From Chryseobacterium sp. CH25 (GTDB lineage Bacteria > Bacteroidota > Bacteroidia > Flavobacteriales > Weeksellaceae), in contig NZ_NRQT01000001.1 of the NCBI RefSeq assembly GCF_004119455.1, positions 496,001-560,000 of the forward strand: 64,000 bases of DNA, read 5' to 3'. Shown here in pieces: positions 27,692-36,489 of the stretch (the stretch's first letter is position 1; the number at the start of each line of letters is the position of its first letter). A program made the position numbers and the translations under genes. The notes under the pieces were generated by a model. That model was not told the origin of the DNA and made no database searches. It saw nothing but the letters and a program-made list of their open reading frames with translations.

Positions 27692-27719
27692 CAAATATAA
27701 AACGGTTATTTATATTCAA
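27692..27719 (-). promoter_or_regulatory. Consensus Bacteroidota promoter with no gene directly behind it
   Basis: On the minus strand TTG (27719-27717), exactly 17 bases, then TATATTTG (27699-27692) match TTG-N17-TAnnTTTG. The next annotated start is 390 bases downstream, so the promoter either gives a long leader or a short separate RNA. Confidence 0.55.
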
Positions 27720-27965
27720 AAAATTTTAAGCCCTTAATCTGAGAATTTGTAGTAGTTCTACGACTTTCAGACAAAAAATCATCATGATTCCCGACACAAT
27801 TAAATGCATAATAACTTATTTTACAAACATATACATACAATAAAATCAATTTACGCAAAAATTATTTTTTACACCAGTACGGGAAATAATCAATACTTTT
27901 AAAGCTATTTAAATAAAAATGACTGCAAACTCATCTTCTGCAGCCATTTCATTTTACTGATAATT

Positions 27966-29729
27966 TTATTTTTGAAGTTCCAGTGCTTTCTTCAGATAAA
28001 CATCAGACTGTTCCAAAAATTCCTGGTTGGTAATCTTTATTTCATAATGTGGAATAATCCCCTGCCCTTTTTTCTGATCCGGAAGGTTTTGTGCATCCTG
28101 AATAACATGAACAATAGAAAAACCTGTCTGAATCCCTGTATTGGGAAGTTCATACACTAAAGGAAGATGGCCGTTATGTTCGTAATATCCACCAACTGTT
28201 TCTTTTCCGATTACAATAGCATTGGTGTAGGATTTTATTAAGGATGCAAGGTGAGACGCCGCAGAAGCCACACGCTGATCCGTAAGAAGATAAAGTTGCC
28301 CTTTAAAGGTTCTTTCATTAGGCAATATTGATGGGTTTTTGTCATCTGCCCAATAATATTTCCTCTGAACAGATGTAGGGTAAAGCTGTTTCAGATAAGC
28401 ATTAATACCTCGTTTATCATTTACTCCATTGGATAGAAAAAGAGGAGTAATCACCAGCCTTTCTTCCATAGGAACTTCATTAAACCAGGTATAGGCATAA
28501 TGACTGTCCCGGAAAGGTTTTTGGGCTAAATAAGAAAATACTTTTTCATAAAGCGCTCCGGTTCCACCGGTATTCCCTCTAAGATCTATGATTAGATTTT
28601 CTATTTTTTCCTGTTCCAGAGTATCCATCATCTTCTCGAGAAAAGTACTGAATTTCTTATAAGCCGGATCTTCCTTCCCAGTTGCAAAATCAAAACCTCT
28701 TACTGATAAACGGTATATATGTTCTCCTTCTTTGGTAAAACTGTACTTTTCAGCCATCAATTGTTTGTCGAGAGTAAGGGAGTATCTTGATTCCTGAAGC
28801 TTTTTAAAAGCATCCAGAGATATTCCGGGTAGGGTTACTTCATGAACCTGACCATTCCACTGATAACTGATGATGTATTGTTTATGAGTTCCAAATTCTA
28901 TATAAAATTTATCCAGCATCCCCCTTTCAAAGCCTGTTGTCTCTCTGTAAGGCATAGAATAGCCATCAGAAAAATAGTATTGGGAAAAACGGCTGATTAT
29001 TTCTTTTGCAGGAATCCCATTAACGGAAATAATTTCGGCAGCAAGCGGAATTTTATTATCCTTTGAATCCTGTAGCAAACGGCCGTCAATATTTTTCAGA
29101 GTAAATGGAAGATATTCTGGTTTTTGGGTGAGATAATAAGATGCATGATTGGGAAGATCTGTATAATTATGGCAACTTCCTTCAAAACCTGTAACTTTGG
29201 CTATCACCTTGTAAAATTCAAAAATAGTCTTACAGCTGGCAGCTTCTTCCTCTGCCTTCTGATATAAACTGTCTATCTGTTGTCTGCTTCTGTAAACATA
29301 TAATCCTGAGTTTGCCTTTTCTCTGATGGAACGGAAAATTCGCAGATCTTCTACAAACTGAGCTGAAGTAAACTGGCTTTTCAGAATGGGAACTGTTTTA
29401 GATTCTGTAATAGAAATTTTTGATGGTTTACTTTTTTCAACATAAGATTTGGCCCAAACTCTAAATTCAATCTTTTTCCCTTTTTCAGGAGTAAACAGTA
29501 AGCGTTCTATGCTTTTTATTCCTCTGGAATCATCCTGTTCCTTTATTTTTTCACCTTCCAGAAACTGGGCTACAGCAACATTGGCATCGTTTGACTGAAC
29601 AGTTATCCATACCGGCTGTTTAGCTGTTGATAAATACTTCAGTGTATCTCCAGGCTTTAATTCAATATCTGTTTGTCCATACAGAGCATTTACGAGCAGT
29701 AATAAAGGGATAATAAAGGTTTTGGTCAT
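27966..29729 (-). CDS. Exported S41 family peptidase
   Basis: A 587-residue protein: signal peptide (1-19, ending LYGQ), a beta-rich N-terminal domain to about 105, then a tail-specific-protease core. NLIIDLRGNTGGTGALYEKV (about 375-394) is the S41 substrate-loop motif. LYLLTDQRVASAASHLASLIK holds the predicted nucleophile Ser in VASAASH; the usual following Glu is replaced by His. GKETVGG follows as the next conserved loop. I see no clear PDZ domain, as in the compact C-terminal-processing-like hydrolases of Bacteroidota. It probably acts in the periplasm on unfolded or tagged proteins. It is monocistronic; the DinB gene lies 75 bases upstream on the same strand. Confidence 0.82.
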   Translation of the reverse strand: MTKTFIIPLLLLVNALYGQTDIELKPGDTLKYLSTAKQPVWITVQSNDANVAVAQFLEGEKIKEQDDSRGIKSIERLLFTPEKGKKIEFRVWAKSYVEKSKPSKISITESKTVPILKSQFTSAQFVEDLRIFRSIREKANSGLYVYRSRQQIDSLYQKAEEEAASCKTIFEFYKVIAKVTGFEGSCHNYTDLPNHASYYLTQKPEYLPFTLKNIDGRLLQDSKDNKIPLAAEIISVNGIPAKEIISRFSQYYFSDGYSMPYRETTGFERGMLDKFYIEFGTHKQYIISYQWNGQVHEVTLPGISLDAFKKLQESRYSLTLDKQLMAEKYSFTKEGEHIYRLSVRGFDFATGKEDPAYKKFSTFLEKMMDTLEQEKIENLIIDLRGNTGGTGALYEKVFSYLAQKPFRDSHYAYTWFNEVPMEERLVITPLFLSNGVNDKRGINAYLKQLYPTSVQRKYYWADDKNPSILPNERTFKGQLYLLTDQRVASAASHLASLIKSYTNAIVIGKETVGGYYEHNGHLPLVYELPNTGIQTGFSIVHVIQDAQNLPDQKKGQGIIPHYEIKITNQEFLEQSDVYLKKALELQK

Positions 29730-29804
29730 TATTTTTTTTGAACAGCAATATACAAATTAACCTTTATCATTTTAATCATTATAAATCAGTGATACTATTG
29801 AAAT

Positions 29805-30308
29805 CTATAGCTTCACACTCAAATCCTGAACTTCTTCTGCTGAAAAACCAAAGATCTGTGGTGTTTTAACATCAAGAAGATTGAGATAGATATAAAGTTC
29901 TGCTCTATGATGGATTTCATGTTCTACCATCGCTCTGAGCCATTTCCATATAGAGATTGGATTATTTGCAGGGGTAAGACATTTACGGTTAAGGTCCTCA
30001 TCCGAAAGTCCTTTGATAATTTCTATGGTCTGGTTATGCATTTCATTAAAAAAAGCTACTGTATCGTCATATCCATCTGCCAGTTCTTTTCCACATCCCG
30101 GATAAGCACTTTCCCGTCCTGAAATGGTTTCTCCATACATATAGCGTTCTATGGTAGCGATATGCCTTATCTGATCTCCTATAGTAAATTTCCCGGGTTT
30201 ATAAGAAAAATCAATATGTTCTGGTGGGATGATTTCAATGATCCGGTTGGTTCTCGCTCTGATTTTTTCATAGTAATCAATGAATGATGCTACAGATGTA
30301 ATTTCCAT
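29805..30308 (-). CDS. DinB family metalloenzyme
   Basis: A 167-residue four-helix-bundle protein of the DinB/YfiT superfamily. The metal-binding histidines are visible as IGDQIRHIATIERY (about 43-56) in helix 2 and MVEHEIHHRAELYIYLNLL (about 127-145) in helix 4, the classical H-x3-H pattern. Family members bind Zn or Ni and often act as thiol-dependent transferases (for example bacillithiol transferases); here the substrate is unknown. It is cytoplasmic with no signal sequence. It is followed by the S41 peptidase after 75 bases and transcribed away from the TPR gene. Confidence 0.88.
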   Translation of the reverse strand: MEITSVASFIDYYEKIRARTNRIIEIIPPEHIDFSYKPGKFTIGDQIRHIATIERYMYGETISGRESAYPGCGKELADGYDDTVAFFNEMHNQTIEIIKGLSDEDLNRKCLTPANNPISIWKWLRAMVEHEIHHRAELYIYLNLLDVKTPQIFGFSAEEVQDLSVKL

Positions 30309-30490
30309 TTTGAAAAAGTTTATAATCTTTATTAATTATTGAAGGGCTGTATTGTGAATATAAGAAAATTAGAAACACTTGCTTTATTTTATACCACCTA
30401 TCTGTTAAAATATTAAAAAAAATCCCTAATAAGTGATTACAAAACTTGCAAGCTTACCAAATAACAGATATTTTAGTTATAAAAATAATA

Positions 30491-31633
30491 ATGATGAAAA
30501 TAGGGTTTCTAATTCTGTTTATTGGATTAAGCTTTCAAACAGTAATCGCACAGACCTCAAAGATTGATACTGAAAAGCTGCTCGGATATTATGAAACTCA
30601 GCGTTATGCAGATGCTGCCCAATACCTCCAAAGCCTCTACCCTGCCGATACACAGGATGTAAAAGCACTCACTCAAATCGCTTATTGTCAGATGATGGCC
30701 GGGAAACTTCCGGATGCAGAAAAAAATTATCTGAAAATCAACACCATCCAACCCAATACAGTTCCGGTTCTATTCAGTCTTGCCAACATTAATTCCAGGA
30801 GAGGAAATATTACGAATGCAAAAACCTATCTTCAACAGATCATTCAGCTAGACAGTCAAAATTTCAATGCTTACAAACAAATGGCTGCTTATGCAGATAC
30901 TCCTGAAGCAAAACTTGAATATCTTAAAAAAGCAAATAGTCTGAATGCTGCTGATCCCGATACCGCCTATGATCTGGCAATGGTTTATAATAGTCTTAAA
31001 CAGTTCCAGCCTGCTTATGATATCCTGAAAACAGCTATTGCTGCTGATCCGGAAAATTTCACATTGCAACAGACTCAATTACCCATCTCTAACCGATTGG
31101 GAAAATATCAGGAAGTTATTGAGACAGGTGAGAAATTACTAAAAGTTCATACAGATGCCAATGTAATGAATGAAATGGGACAAGCCTATTTCTATGTAAA
31201 GAATTACCAGCGATGCATTGACCTTTATAAAATATTGGAAGATCTGGGAATGCAGAATGAAGGAACATTGTATTTTATGACATTGAGCTACCGTGAACTG
31301 AAAGATTATGACAGAGCAGCTATTTATGCCCAGAAAACAATTGACGAAGCTATTTCAGATCATACCACACTTTATTATGCTGCATTGGCGGGAATTTATG
31401 AAGCTAAGAACCAATACTCAGATGCAGTAGCTGCCTACAAAAGAGGGCTTACCTTTGGAGCCAGCAATATTATTTATTACCGTTTGGGACTTTTGTACGA
31501 CCTTAACCTTAAACAGCCTAAAAATGCAGTAACCTACTATCATCTGTATCTAAAGAATAACCCGGATCAGGAAAAGGAAAAAGAACAGATTGCCTATGCA
31601 CAGAACAGAATTACTTTGCTGGCAGTAAAATAG
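30491..31633 (+). CDS. Exported tetratricopeptide-repeat protein
   Basis: A 380-residue protein from the ATG at 30491; the next ATG at 30494 is equally possible, and the longer open frame is upstream noise. The signal peptide (MMKIGFLILFIGLSFQTVIAQ) ends near residue 21. The mature part is a string of helical pairs of about 34 residues that fit TPRs. Examples are KALTQIAYCQMMAGKLPDAE, PVLFSLANINSRRGNITNAK, ADPDTAYDLAMVYNSLKQF and LYYAALAGIYEAKNQYSDA, so at least six repeats. It probably forms a protein-binding scaffold in the periplasm. TATTTTAG at about 30468-30475 is a near-consensus -7 box. The partner is unknown. Confidence 0.82.
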   Translation: MMKIGFLILFIGLSFQTVIAQTSKIDTEKLLGYYETQRYADAAQYLQSLYPADTQDVKALTQIAYCQMMAGKLPDAEKNYLKINTIQPNTVPVLFSLANINSRRGNITNAKTYLQQIIQLDSQNFNAYKQMAAYADTPEAKLEYLKKANSLNAADPDTAYDLAMVYNSLKQFQPAYDILKTAIAADPENFTLQQTQLPISNRLGKYQEVIETGEKLLKVHTDANVMNEMGQAYFYVKNYQRCIDLYKILEDLGMQNEGTLYFMTLSYRELKDYDRAAIYAQKTIDEAISDHTTLYYAALAGIYEAKNQYSDAVAAYKRGLTFGASNIIYYRLGLLYDLNLKQPKNAVTYYHLYLKNNPDQEKEKEQIAYAQNRITLLAVK

Positions 31634-31792
31634 TTTTTAGTCCTTTACAAAACTGAAGAATGAAATTTAAAATATATTAAAGACATTTTTCGCTGTTCTC
31701 AGAATGGCAAAGGTGTATTCTGAGCTTTTGCATTTATTCATGGCTGTGAATCTTATTACTTCCAATATAACTTTTTCAGTGCATCAAAATCT

Positions 31793-32395
31793 CTAATGAT
31801 AATGATTTATTTTCTGCTGTAAGTTCTGCTTCACACCGTTCTTCCATTCTTCTTTTACAATACTCAGAACAACAACATCTATCCGATTGAGATTTGAATC
31901 AAATGCAAAGTTTCTTAAAGTTCCTTCCATTACACATCCTATACTTTTCATCGCATTAATACTTCTTTCATTTTGGGCATTGGCTTTAAATCCTACTCTT
32001 TCACAACCCATTTTTTCAAAAGCCCATTCAAGGAGAAGAAACTTACAGTTTTTGTTGACAAAAGTTCCCTGATATTTTTTGCCATACCAGGTGTAGCCTA
32101 ATTCTAATGTCTTATTAATGGTACTGATTGCATAAAACCGGGTACTTCCAATGATCTTATTTTCTGATTTTTCAATGACAATAAAAGGATACTCTGTTCC
32201 TTTCTCTCTTTGCAGCAGAGCATTATCAATATATTTTTTCAGGTTTTCTGCCCCATCAGCTCCAAAAGCATTGTATTTCCAGATATCCGGTTCATTCATT
32301 GCAAACTCCAGCAACTCATCAAAATCTGTAGAAAGTAATGGTCTTAGCAGAAGTTTTTCATTTTCTACAATATAATCGTTTTCAAAATCTATCAT
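31793..32395 (-). CDS. GNAT acetyltransferase, RimJ/RimL type
   Basis: A 200-residue N-acetyltransferase that transfers acetyl from acetyl-CoA. ENEKLLLRPLLSTDFDELLEFA (about 11-32) is the typical RimJ/RimL start. IIGSTRFYAIS and LELGYTWYGKKYQG form the central strands. FEKMGCERVGFKANAQNERSINAMKSIGCVMEGTLR (about 130-165, given here as its motifs) contains the conserved N-x-RS-x-x-A-x-E/K and G-F segments near the CoA site. Proteins of this type acetylate small molecules or protein N-termini; the substrate is unknown. It is cytoplasmic and convergent with the TPR gene, and reads away from the NTF2-like gene. Confidence 0.87.
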   Translation of the reverse strand: MIDFENDYIVENEKLLLRPLLSTDFDELLEFAMNEPDIWKYNAFGADGAENLKKYIDNALLQREKGTEYPFIVIEKSENKIIGSTRFYAISTINKTLELGYTWYGKKYQGTFVNKNCKFLLLEWAFEKMGCERVGFKANAQNERSINAMKSIGCVMEGTLRNFAFDSNLNRIDVVVLSIVKEEWKNGVKQNLQQKINHYH

Positions 32396-32526
32396 TTTAT
32401 GTATTCACAGGGGTTATGAAAATATTATGGTTTACAGTTATTAAGATACATAAATACAATTTTTTCAACTTCAGTCTCATACATTTTTTGAAATTTAAAT
32501 ATAATTTTAAACCATCCTATAATTCT

Positions 32527-32546
32527 TTTGTGACGATCGTCACAAA
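32527..32546. promoter_or_regulatory. Perfect 20-bp palindrome, CRP-type operator
   Basis: TTTGTGACGATCGTCACAAA is self-complementary throughout and contains TGTGA-N6-TCACA, the classical CRP half-site pair. Its centre is about 30 bases upstream of the -7 box at 32567, i.e. near -42 from the expected start site, the position for class II activation. A Crp/Fnr-family gene lies 1.6 kb downstream. Confidence 0.7.
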
Positions 32547-32566
32547 GAAAATCATTCCTGACCCGC

Positions 32567-32574
32567 TAATTTTG
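32567..32574 (+). promoter_or_regulatory. Bacteroidota -7 box
   Basis: TAATTTTG matches TAnnTTTG, 21 bases before the ATG at 32595. It has no TTG at -33; the palindrome ends about there, which suggests dependence on the factor that binds it. Confidence 0.6.
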
Positions 32575-32594
32575 CCTGTAAAAGAAATAATATA

Positions 32595-32930
32595 ATGAGC
32601 AATACAGCCCAAAATATCGCGGAACAGTTTATCCAGTATTTAAATGAGGAAGATTTTGATAAGGCAGAAAACTGTCTTGATCCTGAGTTTAAATTCATAG
32701 GTGTACTGGGAAGAAGAGAAAATGCTTCAGTGTACATGAACGACATGAGGCAGATGAAATTTAAATACCAAATCATAAAGTCTTTTACCGCAGGAGAAGA
32801 TGTTTCCTTTTGGTATATGATTGATATGGGAGACAAAACCATAGAGGCTTCCGGATGGTATCAGATTACTGATGGAAAAATTCATTCTTTAAAAGTAGTA
32901 TTTGATCCAAGGCCATTACTGAACGATTAA
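32595..32930 (+). CDS. NTF2/SnoaL-like protein
   Basis: A 111-residue protein with the SnoaL-like cone fold pattern: an N-terminal helix pair (AQNIAEQFIQYLNEEDFDKAENCLDPEFKF), then strands with VSFWYMIDMGDKTIEASGWYQITDGKIHSLKVVFDP. Proteins of this fold are small enzymes or ligand binders; no catalytic residue can be assigned here. It is preceded by a strong promoter arrangement with a CRP-like palindrome, which is unusual for such a small gene. The AraC gene follows after about 150 bases on the same strand. Confidence 0.8.
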   Translation: MSNTAQNIAEQFIQYLNEEDFDKAENCLDPEFKFIGVLGRRENASVYMNDMRQMKFKYQIIKSFTAGEDVSFWYMIDMGDKTIEASGWYQITDGKIHSLKVVFDPRPLLND

Positions 32931-33083
32931 TAATTATCTTTCAAATATGCTATACCTCGGCAGCCATTCCTAAGGAGTGACTGCCTTATGCAAAATTTCT
33001 ATATAATCTATAGACGTTTTTCAACTCAAAAACCAGGATCTGTACTTATCTTTATAGCCTTCTGGAAAAAAGAACAATTAAAT

Positions 33084-34034
33084 ATGAAGCAATCTGAGAT
33101 CAGGGAACTAAAAAATAAACAGGATTTCAAGGATTTTTATCTGAATGATGCCCCTGCCTCTTTCTGCGAAGAATGCAGTAATATTACCTATGCTCATGGA
33201 AGTGGCTTTCTGGAAATCGCCAAGCTGGAAGATCTTAAAAAGGGACAAAAACCTATAGAGGGAAAGCAGACAAGACGAAAATTTTACAGTATTATCCTGC
33301 TTACAGAAGGTGAAATAGAGGAAAATATAGGACATCAGCTTTATCATTTTCTGCCCGGAACCCTATATTTCATTGGAGAAAACCAGCTTCATGCCGTAGA
33401 GCGATGGAGTGATGATGTAAAAGGTATTTTCTGCATGTTTGATGCTGACTATTTTTTGCTCTGTATTAAACATCAGATCAAACTTAATCAGTTTCCTTTT
33501 TTTCAGGTGAATCAGAAACCATTCATTAAGCTTTCGGAAAGAGAAATCCTGATGATGGAACACCTTTTCTGGAAACTGAACAGTGAGAAATGCCAGAAAA
33601 CCACATTCAATGATGATCTTCTCACCCGTATGTTCCTGAATGTTATTCTTCTTGAAGCTGAACGGATTTACAATAAACAAACCTCTGCTGATGCTTTTTC
33701 TTTATCCAGAAAAGATCAGTTGACAGCACAATTCCAATTATTGGTTAATCAACATTTTATGGAGAAAAAACAGGTTTCAGATTACGCTGAACTTCTCCAT
33801 TTGCATCCCAATCATCTGAATGATGTGATAAAAGAAGTTACGGGTTTTCCTGCCAGTCATTTTATCCAGAAGCAGCTGATACAGGAAGCTAAATCCCGGC
33901 TTATTCAAACCAGTGACACCGTTTCTATGATTGCCACAGATCTTAACTTCACTGATGATTCATATTTTGGAAGGTTCTTTAAAAAACAGACAGGTACTAC
34001 CCCGCTTCAATACCGCAAAAACCATAAACATTAA
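33084..34034 (+). CDS. AraC family transcriptional regulator, cupin sensor
   Basis: A 316-residue protein from the ATG at 33084 (MKQSEIREL); the open frame upstream has no plausible start. The sensor half shows a cupin-like pattern (FYSIILLTEGEIEENIG, LPGTLYFIGENQLHAVERW). The C-terminal AraC domain has YAELLHLHPNHLNDVIKEVT and VSMIATDLNFTDDSYFGRFF, ending TGTTPLQYRK. It differs clearly from the four paralogues at 12-23 kb: other spacing, and no NYLN motif. It lies between the NTF2-like gene and a Crp/Fnr gene, all on the plus strand, so these may form a small regulatory cluster. Confidence 0.88.
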   Translation: MKQSEIRELKNKQDFKDFYLNDAPASFCEECSNITYAHGSGFLEIAKLEDLKKGQKPIEGKQTRRKFYSIILLTEGEIEENIGHQLYHFLPGTLYFIGENQLHAVERWSDDVKGIFCMFDADYFLLCIKHQIKLNQFPFFQVNQKPFIKLSEREILMMEHLFWKLNSEKCQKTTFNDDLLTRMFLNVILLEAERIYNKQTSADAFSLSRKDQLTAQFQLLVNQHFMEKKQVSDYAELLHLHPNHLNDVIKEVTGFPASHFIQKQLIQEAKSRLIQTSDTVSMIATDLNFTDDSYFGRFFKKQTGTTPLQYRKNHKH

Positions 34035-34146
34035 TCCAACAGGTAGAAGTTGCTTACCTTATATAGAGAATATTTCACCAGAGTTGATAAAACTGAAACC
34101 TGCATTCAGTATTTTTGAATAAAGGTTTAAAAGATAAAAGTCTATC

Positions 34147-34713
34147 ATGACAGAACACATTGAGAAAATTCAGTCCCTGATTTCACGGTTTGATAAAGAA
34201 ACCCTTAAGATACTCGAAGAAATAACGGTTACTGAGCAACTTAAGAAGGGAGATATTCTGTTACAACAAGGTGAGATATGCAGAAAAAGCAGCCTGATTG
34301 TAGATGGTGTAGCCCGAAAATTTATTTACACGGACAAAAAAGAAGTAACCAGTGAGTTTTTCTTTAAAAATGATATTGCTATTTCCTTTAAAAGCTATAT
34401 TCATCAAAAGCCAAGCAAAGAAGTCATTGAATGTCTTACTGATGTTACAGTAGAAACAGTAGATTATAAAGCATTTGAAACTGCAAAAAAAGGATTCCCT
34501 TTATTAACTGAATATGATATTCTCCTCACAGAACTATACATTATCTGGCTGGAAGACCGCCTTTTTGATTTCCATGCTCTGAATGCTACAGAACGTTATG
34601 AACAGCTTCTGAAAAAATCTCCCGAATATTTTCACCATCTGAAACTTACTCATATTGCTTCTTATCTTGGGGTTTCTCTGGAAACACTGAGTAGAATTCG
34701 GGCTAAAAAGTAA
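34147..34713 (+). CDS. Crp/Fnr family transcriptional regulator
   Basis: A 188-residue protein. The N-terminal cyclic-nucleotide-binding fold shows VTEQLKKGDILLQQGEICRKSSLIVDGVARKF (about 28-59) and SEFFFKNDIAISFKSY. The C-terminal winged HTH is short but visible: LKLTHIASYLGVSLETLSRIRAKK (about 165-188), with the expected SLETLSR recognition helix. Phosphate-cassette arginines for cAMP are not evident, as in most Bacteroidota members, so the ligand is unknown. It is the nearest candidate to bind the TGTGA-N6-TCACA palindrome at 32,527. DUF418, thioredoxin and DUF2938 genes follow on the same strand. Confidence 0.88.
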   Translation: MTEHIEKIQSLISRFDKETLKILEEITVTEQLKKGDILLQQGEICRKSSLIVDGVARKFIYTDKKEVTSEFFFKNDIAISFKSYIHQKPSKEVIECLTDVTVETVDYKAFETAKKGFPLLTEYDILLTELYIIWLEDRLFDFHALNATERYEQLLKKSPEYFHHLKLTHIASYLGVSLETLSRIRAKK

Positions 34714-34717
34714 AAAA

Positions 34718-34848
34718 GAGGGAAGCTGGGAGTTGGAGACAGGAAGTACTACTAGGTTTGATACCTTTTTATATCTTTAGAATTAACAAAAACTAATATA
34801 AATTAACGGTTCTCAATAACTTCCATCTCCACTCTTCCAGCCTTCCTC
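34718..34848. repeat. GGAAGCTGG-type inverted repeat pair
   Basis: GAGGGAAGCTGGGAGTTGG with AGGAAGT (34718-34747) is the approximate reverse complement of AACTTCCATCTCC..CTTCCAGCCTTCCTC (34818-34848), with about 70 bases between. The same words recur at 36050-36083 and 43451-43572, so this is a dispersed intergenic repeat family. Confidence 0.65.
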
Positions 34849-34916
34849 ATTTTTTGACTTTTATCAAAGGAATCACCAACCTTAATCTTGATTTTTGCTG
34901 CAAATTATTATGCAGT

Positions 34917-35995
34917 ATGAAAAAAAGAATCATCGGATTTGATCTGGCCCGGGCTTATGCCATTTTCGGGATGTTTATTGTCAATTTTAATATGGTATTC
35001 GGAAATCATGATGATTCCTCACTTCTTGGAAAGTTTCTGGTGCTTTTCAGCGGACATTCCAGCACTGTGTTTGTAATCCTTGCTGGGATGGGAGTAGCCC
35101 TGATGACCAACAGACTTCAAGAATATACCGTGGAAGATAGAAAAAGGCTCCGTTATACTATTCTTAAAAGAGCAGCTTTCCTTCTGATATTCGGAATGTT
35201 GTTTTGTTATTGGTGGCCTGCAGATATTCTGCATCTTTATGGTGGCTATATGAGTATTGGCGCTTTACTGGTATTTATGGACAAAAAGTATTATCTGATT
35301 GCTGCTTTGCTTTTTATCGTGATCTTTCACATCTTACTTCTGGTGATTCCTTTTGAAACCGGATGGAATCTGGCAACTCTTGAATATCCGAATTTCTGGA
35401 CAGTTTCTGGATTTATCAGAAATACATTTTACAATGGCTGGAATCCTATATTTCCCTGGTTTGCCTACTTCGCAATTGGTCTTTATCTGGGGAGACTTGA
35501 CTGGACTTTAAAACACACTCAGCAAAAAGTATTCATTACAGGCCTTATTTTATATCTTTTTGTTGAAGGAATCCGCTATGGAACTTCCTTTATGAAACTC
35601 AGTACAGAGATTCGTGAATTCATTCACGCAGATTATATTCCGCCAGTACTTCCTTTTCTCTTAAATACAATAGGCTTTGGAATGATGCTTATTACGGGTT
35701 TTATGTTCATCAGCCAATATATTTCTGAAAAAAATGGGCTATAGACCTGGCAAGAACCGGGCAGATGACGCTCACCCACTATGTCTCTCATTTAAGCATC
35801 GGTCTTATTGTATTGGCTATTTTTCAAGGGAAAGATTATTCAGAAGTGATGGCCGGGAAAGATATCCTGGATCCGCTGTATATTCTCCTGTATTCCATAG
35901 GATTCTTTATTCTCAGTATTTATTTCAGCAAAATCTGGGCTAAAAAATTCAAACAGGGGCCTTTAGAAATGCTTATGCGAAAAATAACCGGTTAA
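34917..35995 (+). pseudogene. DUF418-type membrane protein, frameshifted
   Basis: The first frame starts at ATG 34917 (MKKRIIGFDLARAYAIFGMF), the usual opening of DUF418/HGSNAT-like multi-pass acyltransferase-type membrane proteins, with FVILAGMGVAL, RAAFLLIFGMLF and FPWFAYFAIGLYLG. It stops at 35744. A different frame continues with the expected C-terminus (WAIDLARTGQMTLTHYVSHLS, then PLYILLYSIGFFILSIYFSKIW, then GPLEMLMRKITG) to 35995. One extra A in the run of seven A at 35728-35734 joins the frames without a break into 359 residues. Eight or more membrane helices are expected. Either the gene is inactivated by a one-base loss, or the base is missing from the sequence. Confidence 0.82.
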
Positions 35996-36049
35996 AAACA
36001 TAAAATATTATTTAAAATCAGGAAACACAACTGTTATAAAAGATGACCA

Positions 36050-36083
36050 TAACTTCCAGCCTCCCGCTCCCAGCTTCCCTCCC
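36050..36083. repeat. Single arm of the GGAAGCTGG-type repeat
   Basis: AACTTCCAGCCTCCCGCTCC followed by CAGCTTCCCTCCC is the reverse complement of the left arm at 34718-34747 in most positions. No matching partner arm is visible within 150 bases. Confidence 0.55.
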
Positions 36084-36149
36084 TTAAAAATCTTTGATTT
36101 GTACCATTTTCACTCTGATTTGTGTCAGTAAAACCGTATAAGGCTTCTC

Positions 36150-36157
36150 TAATTTTG
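36150..36157 (+). promoter_or_regulatory. Bacteroidota -7 box
   Basis: TAATTTTG matches TAnnTTTG 21 bases before the thioredoxin ATG at 36178. No TTG at the -33 distance. Confidence 0.45.
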
Positions 36158-36177
36158 TATCAATAAATTTTACAACA

Positions 36178-36477
36178 ATGACAGAGAGAAATCAGAACGT
36201 ACAGGAAATTGATTCATTGATGCTTTTTCAGTTTTATGCTGAATGGTGCTATCCATGCAAAATGATGATGCCTGTAGTAAATACTTTAAAAGAAAAATTG
36301 GAAGACTGGCTGAATGTACATCAGGTAGATGTAGATGAGCAGCAGGAGCTTGCCATTAAATACGGAATCAGATCTGTTCCTACATTTGTGGTTTTAAAAA
36401 ATAATGTAGAGGTGTGGCGCAGTTCAGGAGTCCTTTCTGAGGCCGCCTTAGAAGAGAAATTAATCAGTTTAAGATAA
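36178..36477 (+). CDS. Thioredoxin family protein with CYPC active site
   Basis: A 99-residue thioredoxin-fold protein. W23-C24-Y-P-C27-K is the redox site (typical thioredoxins have CGPC), and GIRSVPTFVVLKN carries the conserved cis-Pro before Thr. It has no signal peptide, so it works in the cytoplasm. CYPC suggests a somewhat different redox potential from the main thioredoxin. It starts two codons from the -7 box transcript and is followed after 12 bases by the DUF2938 membrane protein, with which it forms an operon ending at the terminator at 37034. The Crp/Fnr gene 1.5 kb upstream may regulate it. Confidence 0.9.
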   Translation: MTERNQNVQEIDSLMLFQFYAEWCYPCKMMMPVVNTLKEKLEDWLNVHQVDVDEQQELAIKYGIRSVPTFVVLKNNVEVWRSSGVLSEAALEEKLISLR

Positions 36478-36489
36478 ACCTGAAGAAAA

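Larger units (their letters stand above)
27304..27965. other. Long spacer with an orphan promoter and a hairpin
   Basis: This stretch of 662 bases has no convincing gene. It contains a consensus minus-strand promoter (27692-27719) and, about 190 bases downstream of it, a perfect 7-bp hairpin (27498-27515). A 33-codon frame without a proper start lies just after the promoter. The rest is AT-rich with no visible structure. Confidence 0.5.

Noticed and set aside
31650..31800. Short minus-strand coding-like pieces (RDFDALKKLYWK and MNKCKSSEYTFAILR) after the acetyltransferase
   Set aside because: Only 12-24 codons each, with no shared frame and no recognisable family. They may be remnants, but I cannot support a gene.
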